A stretch of 64,000 nucleotides of DNA from Georgfuchsia toluolica (GTDB lineage: Bacteria > Pseudomonadota > Gammaproteobacteria > Burkholderiales > Rhodocyclaceae): NCBI RefSeq assembly GCF_907163265.1, contig NZ_CAJQUM010000001.1, positions 2,852,001-2,916,000 of the forward strand, read 5' to 3'. The number at the start of each line of letters is the position of its first letter. Positions within the stretch are counted from its first letter, which is position 1. The notes under the pieces are model-generated. The model was given only the letters and a program-made list of their open reading frames with translations. It did not search any database and was not told the DNA's origin. A program made the position numbers and the translations under genes. Below are positions 58,150 to 64,000 of this stretch, one piece after another.

Positions 58150-58152
58150 ACC

Positions 58153-59166
58153 GTGCAATTGCGGCCCGAACAGCTTGCCGCACAGTTGGGCAAGCCGCTC
58201 GCGCTGCTCTATGTCGTGCATGGCAACGAGCCGCTGCTGGTTATCGAAGCGGCGGATGCAATTCGTGCCGCCTCGCGCCAGCAGGGCTTCGACGAACGCG
58301 AAGTCCTGATCGCGGGAACGGGTTTTCGCTGGGACGATCTGTTTCTTTCCGCGGGCAACATGTCGCTGTTCGGCGGCTCGAAACTCATCGACCTGCGCAT
58401 TCCCAACGGCAAGCCCGGCCGCGACGGCGGCGAGGCCTTGCAGCGCTATTGCGAACATCTCGCGTCGGGCACCGTCACCCTCGTTACGCTGCCCGAGGTC
58501 GACTGGCAATCGCGCAAGGCGGCGTGGTTCGCCGCCCTGCTCGAAGTTGCCATCGTCATTGAATGCAACGCGCCGCCGCTGGCGCAACTGCCGGCCTGGA
58601 TCGCGGTGCGATTGCAGCGGCAACGGCAGACCGCGCCGCAGGACGCCCTGCAGTTCATCGCCCATCATGTCGAGGGCAATCTGCTTGCCGCGCATCAGGA
58701 AATCCAGAAACTCGCGCTGCTCTATCCCGAAGGTCAGCTTACCCTGGCCCAGGTCGAGGCAGCCGTGCTCGACGTGGCGCGCTTCGATGTCGACAAGCTG
58801 CGCGAAGCGCTGCTGGCTGGCGACATCGCGCGCTGCGCGCGGCTGCTCGATGGCTTGCGCGCCGAAGACACGGCCCCGCCCCTGGTGCTGTGGGCGCTGG
58901 CCACGGATATCCGCGCCTTGGCCCGGATACGGGCTGCCACGGATCGCGGCCTCTCGGCGGATTCAGCGCTCAAGGAAGCCAAGGTCTTCGGTCCGCGCCA
59001 GAACGCCGTCCGTGCCGCCGCGCAGCGTATTCGTGCCGCCACTGCCCGCGCCGCGCTGCTGCATGCCGCCCGCATCGACCGCATGATCAAGGGCCTCGCG
59101 CAGGGCGACATCTGGGATGAGATGCTGCAACTGATGCTGAAGCTTTCACAACAAGCACGGCATTAA
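58153..59166 (+). CDS. holA: DNA polymerase III delta subunit HolA
   Basis: A GTG start 3 bp after lptE gives 337 residues. LLYVVHGNEPLLVIEAADAIR is the typical N-terminus, with NMSLFGGSKLIDLRIPNGKPG in the beta-clamp-contacting domain, and the C-terminal collar domain holds FGPRQNAV. As clamp-loader delta it opens the beta ring. The degenerate Walker A found in this subunit is not expected to bind ATP. Confidence 0.94.
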   Translation: MQLRPEQLAAQLGKPLALLYVVHGNEPLLVIEAADAIRAASRQQGFDEREVLIAGTGFRWDDLFLSAGNMSLFGGSKLIDLRIPNGKPGRDGGEALQRYCEHLASGTVTLVTLPEVDWQSRKAAWFAALLEVAIVIECNAPPLAQLPAWIAVRLQRQRQTAPQDALQFIAHHVEGNLLAAHQEIQKLALLYPEGQLTLAQVEAAVLDVARFDVDKLREALLAGDIARCARLLDGLRAEDTAPPLVLWALATDIRALARIRAATDRGLSADSALKEAKVFGPRQNAVRAAAQRIRAATARAALLHAARIDRMIKGLAQGDIWDEMLQLMLKLSQQARH

Positions 59167-59544
59167 CGTGAAAACAGCGCAGCCGGAAAGCTGTGTGTCT
59201 TGTGCTTGGAGCTTGGCGAGCCAATGAGCAGCCCGCCTAGGGTGGTGATTGGGACGCCAATTAGCCTTTGCGTTTTTTCGGCTATCCGGATTTCCTGATT
59301 GATAATCTGCAGTGCCCAATGCGAGGGCGCTGGAGCTTGCGTCGAGGCACCCGGTCTCCGTCTGGTCACAACCAGCCATAGCAGCAATGAAATATCTCCC
59401 AGGAATTGATAGATGTCTGCATGACTGGGCTCTCTTGAACTTATACAAGATGGATTTAGCGTTCTGGTACGTTGCAATTGTTTTGTCTATAACGAAACAA
59501 ATGCAAATGAATGTACCTAATCCCGACAATCGAGAGGAACCGAC
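59167..59544. other. Spacer upstream of the catalase-like gene, no recognisable gene
   Basis: This 378-bp gap has lower GC in its right half. Open frames on the minus strand (up to 139 codons) have no ribosome binding site and no recognisable product. A TATAAC box at 59488-59493 could be a -10 for the peroxidase gene, without a convincing -35. I see no clear OxyR-type motif by eye. Confidence 0.4.
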
Positions 59545-60546
59545 ATGAAAAAGGTTAATCTGCAAAAGTGGTTATTCCCCAGCTTGCTCACGCTGGTTGC
59601 CCCGCTGGGTATCGCGGCACAGGATGAGGTAACCGCTGACCAGGTGGTAACCGCCATAGAGGGAACCTTCGGTGTCACCCCGGGCGAACGCCGCAACCAT
59701 ACCAAAGGCGTCTGCGCTCTCGGCGAGTTCGTAGGCTCCCCGGAGGCAGCGAGCTATTCTCGTTCGGCGCTATTTTCTGGAAAGCCCATTCCAGTCGTGG
59801 CGCGTTTCTCCCTGGCCGGCGGCAATCCCAAGGCGCCTGACACGACTAAGAGCGCGCGGGGCATGGCCCTGGAATTCAAGCTGCCCGATGGCGGGGTGCA
59901 GCATATGACGATGCTGAACACGCCGGTCTTCGGTGCCATGCAGCCGAAAACCTTTCTCGATATGATGATCGCTACAAAGCCGGATCCGGCAACGGGCAAG
60001 CCGGATCCGGAAAAGATCAAGGAATTCAAGGCGACTCATCCCGACAGCCTGGCGCAGGCAGATTTCCTCGCGAGAAACAATCCTCCCGCAAGCTTCGCTA
60101 CCAGCGCGTACTTTGGTATCCACACCTTCAAATTCATCAATCGCACAAACAAGACTTCGCTGGTGCGCTGGCGCTTCGTGCCGCAAGATGGCGAAAAGCG
60201 ACTTACCGATGAACAGTTGAAATCCTTGCCCGCGAATTTCCTCGAATATGCACTGATCGAGCGGACCAGACTGGGACCGGTGCGCTGGAACATGTTGGTT
60301 TCGATCGGCGAACCGGGTGACCCCGAAAACAACCCGACGCTGGCTTGGCCCGAGAACCGGAAGCAGATCAAGGCGGGCACGCTGACCATTTCTTCGGCGA
60401 TGCCACAAAAGGATGCGGCATGCGAAAAAATCAACTACGACCCGCTGGTTATGGCTGACGGCATCGCGCCGACCAACGATCCGATCCTGCTTTTCCGCTC
60501 ACCTGCCTATGCCATTTCCTTTGCCAAGCGGCTTGGAGGAATGTAA
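59545..60546 (+). CDS. Exported catalase-related peroxidase (SrpA-like)
   Basis: The 333-residue protein begins with a signal-like segment (LQKWLFPSLLTLVAPLGIAA). The small-catalase fold shows the distal histidine in RRNHTKGVCALGEF (His52), VARFSLAGGNPKAPDTTKSARGMALEFKLPDG, and the heme-ligand tyrosine region FRSPAYAISF near residue 321. It lacks the long N-terminal arm and C-terminal domain of full catalases; such proteins are periplasmic heme peroxidases or catalases with low activity. AGAGGA precedes the ATG. It is a single gene. Confidence 0.9.
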   Translation: MKKVNLQKWLFPSLLTLVAPLGIAAQDEVTADQVVTAIEGTFGVTPGERRNHTKGVCALGEFVGSPEAASYSRSALFSGKPIPVVARFSLAGGNPKAPDTTKSARGMALEFKLPDGGVQHMTMLNTPVFGAMQPKTFLDMMIATKPDPATGKPDPEKIKEFKATHPDSLAQADFLARNNPPASFATSAYFGIHTFKFINRTNKTSLVRWRFVPQDGEKRLTDEQLKSLPANFLEYALIERTRLGPVRWNMLVSIGEPGDPENNPTLAWPENRKQIKAGTLTISSAMPQKDAACEKINYDPLVMADGIAPTNDPILLFRSPAYAISFAKRLGGM

Positions 60547-60807
60547 TACCTTTATCTCGCGGCAAAACGATGAGCGGGCGCCATGCAAACAGTCAGCCGG
60601 AATTGCTGACTGGCCGCTTTACGATTCTTAAGCTGTCAAAATATTGCCATTGTCATAAAGCTGGTTTGGGCATTAAGGCGACATGGGCTTGGCATCGCTC
60701 AAGAAGCAGAGCGAACCCACTGTCCGCAAGATGCCGGCACGATGCCAATCCCGAATTCGGGATAGCCGTTTTTTATCACCAGGGGTGCAATAATTACTGC
60801 ATGAACG

Positions 60808-61653
60808 TTAGTTTCGGTCCAGCCGCACGCGCAGGTAGCTGGCGAAGCGCGGCAGGCCTGTCGCGGTGAGATCCCGATAGCGGTAGGTGACCCACGCCCC
60901 CAGTGGCGGCGGCTGGCGGCGATCCGCGTCCGTGAATCCGGTGCCGAGCTTGAAGCGTCGGCCGGATTCGGTCTCGACCAGCAATGCTCCGAGCACGCCC
61001 TTGTATTTGCCCCGGCCCGGTACATGGCTGATTACGCGCGCTTCGGCATCGAGATAGGGCTTGACCTTGAGCAGATCGTCGCTGCGCCCGGCCTGATACG
61101 AGGCTGCGGCGCGATGCAGCACCAGGCCTTCGCCACCCAGCTTTTCTACCTGGATCAGTTGCGTCTTCAAGGCAGCAGCGGTCGTTGCCGGCGCTTGCGG
61201 AATCATCTGCACCCAGAGCTGGCCGATATGCGCCACGACCTCGGGCAAGGCCGCGATACGCTCGCGAAACGGCCCGGGATGGTCGGGCAGATCGAACAGC
61301 ATGTAGCGGATACGGCGCCAGGCTGCAGCATCGGGCGTCTGGCTGCGCAGCGTCGACACGGTTTCGGCGAAGCGGCCGCGGCCGGCCCATAACTCGCCGT
61401 CCAGCGCATGCTCGGGCCAGCCGGCGGTGAACCAGGGCGGTGCGGCGATCACGGTGCCGCCGCGCGTCAGCAAGCGCTTGCCGTCCCAATAGCCGCGCAC
61501 GCCGTCGAGCTTTTCGCTGACGTAATAGCCGGCCGGACCGGCGCCCTCGACATAAACATTGGCCAGGGTAAGCGCGGGTGCGGAAACAGAGCCGGCCAAG
61601 ACTGCTCCGGTCCACAGCAGCAGACATGCGGCAATTCCTTTAAGCAACATCAT
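60808..61653 (-). CDS. Exported ATP-dependent DNA ligase, LigE type
   Basis: From ATG 61653 the protein has 281 residues and starts with a signal peptide (MMLLKGIAACLLLWTGAVLAG). The nucleotidyl-transferase core follows: motif I SEKLDGVRGYWDG with Lys48, motif III region YMLFDLPDHPG, motif IV EGLVLH and motif V LLKVKPY, then a small OB domain (GRGKYKGVLGALLVETESGRRFKLGTGF). This two-domain, signal-bearing form matches the periplasmic LigE ligases of Proteobacteria, proposed to act on extracellular or incoming DNA. It faces away from proA. Confidence 0.9.
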   Translation of the reverse strand: MMLLKGIAACLLLWTGAVLAGSVSAPALTLANVYVEGAGPAGYYVSEKLDGVRGYWDGKRLLTRGGTVIAAPPWFTAGWPEHALDGELWAGRGRFAETVSTLRSQTPDAAAWRRIRYMLFDLPDHPGPFRERIAALPEVVAHIGQLWVQMIPQAPATTAAALKTQLIQVEKLGGEGLVLHRAAASYQAGRSDDLLKVKPYLDAEARVISHVPGRGKYKGVLGALLVETESGRRFKLGTGFTDADRRQPPPLGAWVTYRYRDLTATGLPRFASYLRVRLDRN

Positions 61654-61813
61654 CGCAGCGGCCTCCGAACAGCGCAATGGCCGCCATGATCGCATGTTTA
61701 TGGCATGAGGCAAGTGTGGCTATTTTCTCCTGTATTTGCGCGGCTTCCGCCGCTAAAATAGTCTGATCGACAGAACACAATGCTGCATCCGCAGCGTTGA
61801 ACCGCGAATACTC

Positions 61814-63070
61814 ATGGACATCCAGAATTACATGCAACAGCTTGGCCAGGCCGCCCGCGCCGCCGCGGCTGAAGTTGCCAAGGCATCGACGGCTGCCAAG
61901 AACACGGCGCTGCTGGCGATGGCGCAAGCCGTGCGCGAGCGCCGCGACGAACTGTGCGCCGCGAATGCCGCCGACGTTGCGCAAGCACGGCAGGAAGGTC
62001 TCGATGCCGCCATGATCGAGCGCCTTACGCTCAATGCTAAAGGCATTGAAACGATGGCGCAGGGACTGGAGCAGGTCGCGGCCTTGCCCGACCCGGTCGG
62101 CGAAATCACCGATCTCAAGCGGCGTCCCTCCGGCATCCAGGTTGGCAAGATGCGCGTGCCGATTGGCGTGGTCGGCATCATCTACGAAGCGCGGCCCAAC
62201 GTTACGGCGGATGCCGCGGCGCTCTGCCTCAAGTCCGGCAACGCGGCGATCCTGCGCGGCGGCAGGGAGGCACTGCGTTCCAATCAGGCCATCGCCGCCT
62301 GCGTGCGCGAGGGCTTGAAGGCGGCGGGTCTGCCCGAAACCGTTGTGCAGGTGATTGAAACCACCGACCGCGCCGCGGTCGGCCATCTGGTGGCGATGCC
62401 GCAATATGTCGATGTAATTGTGCCGCGCGGCGGCAAGGGCTTGATCGAGCGCGTCAGCGCCGAGGCGCGCGTGCCGGTGATCAAGCATCTCGACGGCAAC
62501 TGCCACGTCTATGTCGATGACGCGGCTGACGCGGCAAAGGCGTTGCGCATCGTCGAAAACGCCAAGACTCAGCGCCTCGGTACTTGCAACACGGCTGAGT
62601 CGCTGCTGATCGCTCGCAGCGTGGCCAGTGCGCAATTGCCGAAAATTGCCAACATGCTGATTGGCAAAGGGGTCGAAATCCGCGGCTGCGCCGAAACGCA
62701 GAAGCTGGTGCCGGCGGCAAAAGCCGCGACGGAAGAGGACTATTACACCGAGTATCTCGCCGCAATCATTTCCGTGAAAGTCGTCGTTGACGTGAGCGAG
62801 GCCATCACCCACATCAACAAATATTCGTCGCAGCACACCGATGCCATCGTCACGGAAAACTACACCCATGCGATGCGCTTCCTGCGCGAGGTGGACTCGG
62901 CCTCGGTGATGGTGAATGCCTCGACGCGCTTCGCCGATGGCTTCGAATACGGCCTTGGTGCCGAGATCGGCATCTCCACCGACAAGTTCCACGCCCGCGG
63001 CCCGGTCGGGCTTGAGGGCCTGACTTCGCAGAAGTGGATTGTGCTTGGTGACGGCGAAGTGCGGGGCTGA
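61814..63070 (+). CDS. proA: Glutamate-5-semialdehyde dehydrogenase (gamma-glutamyl phosphate reductase)
   Basis: The 418-residue protein has ProA marks: [32 protein letters not shown], the catalytic cysteine in [12 protein letters not shown] near residue 258, and the C-terminal [18 protein letters not shown]. It makes glutamate semialdehyde in proline synthesis. proB is not adjacent. In related genomes it follows the leuS-lptE-holA set; here the peroxidase and the ligase are inserted between holA and proA. Confidence 0.96.
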   Translation: MDIQNYMQQLGQAARAAAAEVAKASTAAKNTALLAMAQAVRERRDELCAANAADVAQARQEGLDAAMIERLTLNAKGIETMAQGLEQVAALPDPVGEITDLKRRPSGIQVGKMRVPIGVVGIIYEARPNVTADAAALCLKSGNAAILRGGREALRSNQAIAACVREGLKAAGLPETVVQVIETTDRAAVGHLVAMPQYVDVIVPRGGKGLIERVSAEARVPVIKHLDGNCHVYVDDAADAAKALRIVENAKTQRLGTCNTAESLLIARSVASAQLPKIANMLIGKGVEIRGCAETQKLVPAAKAATEEDYYTEYLAAIISVKVVVDVSEAITHINKYSSQHTDAIVTENYTHAMRFLREVDSASVMVNASTRFADGFEYGLGAEIGISTDKFHARGPVGLEGLTSQKWIVLGDGEVRG

Positions 63071-63073
63071 AAA

Positions 63074-63146
63074 TGAAACTACGCTCACTTCGTTCGCTGC
63101 CCCCCGAGGGGACGCGTCAGTCCCTTGGGGCGGCCCGGCGGGGCTG
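63074..63146. repeat. GC-rich palindromic intergenic repeat
   Basis: The gap between proA and the methyltransferase gene is filled by ACGCTCACTTCGTTCGCTGC followed by CCCCCGAGGGGAC and GTCCCTTGGGGCGGCCC. The words CCCCGAGGGG and GGGAC...GTCCC can form stacked hairpins. Similar elements are common in betaproteobacterial intergenic gaps as I recall. It ends just before the ATG at 63149 and may supply that gene's upstream region. Confidence 0.65.
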
Positions 63147-63148
63147 AC

Positions 63149-63616
63149 ATGAGCGATTACGCGGCAATCATCAAGGCGCCAGGCTTCAATCTCGGCGTCT
63201 GCTGCAACCGGGACGAGATCACCCGGATCGACTATCTGCAACCGGGCGCCGAACAAACGCCGAAGACGCCGTTGGCAAAGGAAGCCGTGCGCCAGTTGCG
63301 CGCCTATCTCAAGAATCCGGCCTTCGAGTTCAGCCTGCCGCTGGCTGCCGCAGGGACATTTTTCCAGCGCAAGGTATGGCAGGAGATTGCCGCCATTCCT
63401 CCCGGTCAGGTGACGACTTACGGCGAACTGGCGAAAGCGGTGCAGAGCGCGCCGCGTGCGGTGGGTGGCGCCTGCGGTGCAAATCCGTATCCCCTTGTGG
63501 TCCCTTGCCATCGCGTGATTGCGACTGGCGGCGGGTTGGGCGGTTTTGCGCGCGAGCGCGGCGGTTTCCTGCTCGACATCAAGCGCTGGCTACTGGAGCA
63601 TGAAGCCCGCGAATAG
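63149..63616 (+). CDS. ogt: Methylated-DNA--protein-cysteine methyltransferase (Ogt type)
   Basis: The ATG at 63149 gives 155 residues. The DNA-binding helix segment FFQRKVWQEIAAIPPGQVTTYGELA precedes the active-site motif VPCHRVI with Cys120, followed by GGGLGGFARERGG. It takes alkyl groups from O6-alkylguanine in a suicide reaction. There is no Ada regulatory domain. The gene lies directly behind a GC-rich repeat. Confidence 0.92.
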   Translation: MSDYAAIIKAPGFNLGVCCNRDEITRIDYLQPGAEQTPKTPLAKEAVRQLRAYLKNPAFEFSLPLAAAGTFFQRKVWQEIAAIPPGQVTTYGELAKAVQSAPRAVGGACGANPYPLVVPCHRVIATGGGLGGFARERGGFLLDIKRWLLEHEARE

Positions 63617-63631
63617 CAGTCTCGCCTAATG

Positions 63632-64000
63632 TCAGCGCTTGCGCTGGATGAGTTCTATCTTGTAGCCGTCCGGATCCTCGGCGAAGGCGATCACCGTGGT
63701 GCCGTGCTTCATCGGGCCCGCTTCGCGCGTCACCTTGCCGCCGCGCTGCCGGATTGAATCGCACATGGCATAAGCATCGTCGACCTGGATGGCAATGTGG
63801 CCGAAGGCGCTACCCGGATCGTAGCGATCGACGCCGTAGTTGTAGGTCAGTTCGATCACCGTGCCATCCGACTCTTCCTGATAGCCGACGAAGGCCAGCG
63901 TGAACTTGCCTTCCGGGTAATCGGTACGGCGCAGCAGGCGCATGCCCAGCACTTCGGTATAGAAAGCCAGCGACTTGTCCAAGTCGCCGACACGCAGCAT
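63632..64000 (-). CDS. gloA: Lactoylglutathione lyase (glyoxalase I), start beyond window edge
   Basis: The visible 122 codons run to the window edge. The frame begins [20 protein letters not shown]; family members normally carry about six residues before this (MRILHT type), so the true start is probably just outside. Metal ligands are seen in the VIELTYNYG glutamate and [10 protein letters not shown] histidine, and in the C-terminal [11 protein letters not shown] glutamate. It converts the methylglyoxal-glutathione adduct to lactoylglutathione. It converges with the methyltransferase gene (15 bp gap). Confidence 0.93.
   Translation of the reverse strand: MLRVGDLDKSLAFYTEVLGMRLLRRTDYPEGKFTLAFVGYQEESDGTVIELTYNYGVDRYDPGSAFGHIAIQVDDAYAMCDSIRQRGGKVTREAGPMKHGTTVIAFAEDPDGYKIELIQRKR

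Noticed and set aside
59146-59565. Minus-strand frame of 139 codons upstream of the peroxidase gene
   Set aside because: No Shine-Dalgarno sequence, no recognisable domain, and it overlaps the ends of both flanking genes.
61640-63511. Open frame of 623 codons opposite proA and ogt
   Set aside because: It spans two certain genes and their gap in antisense; no motifs.

Overview
The window is a gene-dense, high-GC chromosomal segment of a Gram-negative bacterium. The gene content and order (LeuS-LptE-HolA-ProA; kinase/PP2C-Rph-RdgB-HemW opposite YicC-Gmk-RpoZ-SpoT; YbgC-TolQRAB-Pal-CpoB-QueE-QueC; HPr-EI; DUF971-UbiE; a DUF3460 small protein) point to a betaproteobacterium, most likely a member of the Rhodocyclales or a relative. 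This placement is made from recalled gene order and protein families, not from a search.

Layout. 1-6.2 kb: the end of a large Fe-S oxidoreductase, then a four-gene minus-strand operon for a tripartite exporter (TolC-like, MacA-like, separate MacB-type ATPase and permease). 6.3-12.3 kb: HIT protein, a conserved protein of unknown function, DUF971 protein, UbiE and topoisomerase III. 12.4-15.1 kb: OxyR, a zinc-independent quinone-reductase-like dehydrogenase and tRNA-Gly(CCC). 15.3-17.8 kb: ThiS, ThiG, a small exported protein with a TTG start, and TrmB. 17.8-22.4 kb (minus): HemW, RdgB, RNase PH, and a PP2C phosphatase/Ser-Thr kinase pair. 22.4-26.6 kb (plus): YicC, Gmk, RpoZ, SpoT and a DUF3460 protein.

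26.7-37.2 kb is the main accessory region: a two-partner secretion locus with a TpsB pore, a 2,691-residue TpsA exoprotein and a FecR-domain periplasmic protein. TpsA is built from long Gly/Ser-rich modules followed by five YDG/MBG-type repeats. A run of eight G stands one base before the tpsB start codon, where slippage could change translation.

37.4-51.9 kb: RlmI on plus, then a long minus-strand series: DnaE, a WbuC-type cupin, YbgC, Tol-Pal (with a repeat insertion between tolQ and tolR), QueE, QueC, HPr and EI. 51.3-54.2 kb also holds an orphan ParA-like ATPase and a UvrD/Rep helicase. 54.24-54.83 kb is an AT-rich island with tandem TATAAT boxes, a leader with small hairpins, a 111-residue unknown protein and a terminator-like hairpin. 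54.9-64 kb: LeuS (carrying an in-frame palindromic repeat insertion), LptE, HolA, an exported catalase-like peroxidase, an exported LigE-type DNA ligase, ProA, an Ogt-type methyltransferase and the start-truncated glyoxalase I.

Several families of short dispersed repeats sit in intergenic gaps. Two copies of one element (20.5 and 42.1 kb) share a hairpin whose stem sequence differs but whose pairing is kept. No phage, CRISPR array, rRNA or intact insertion sequence was seen.
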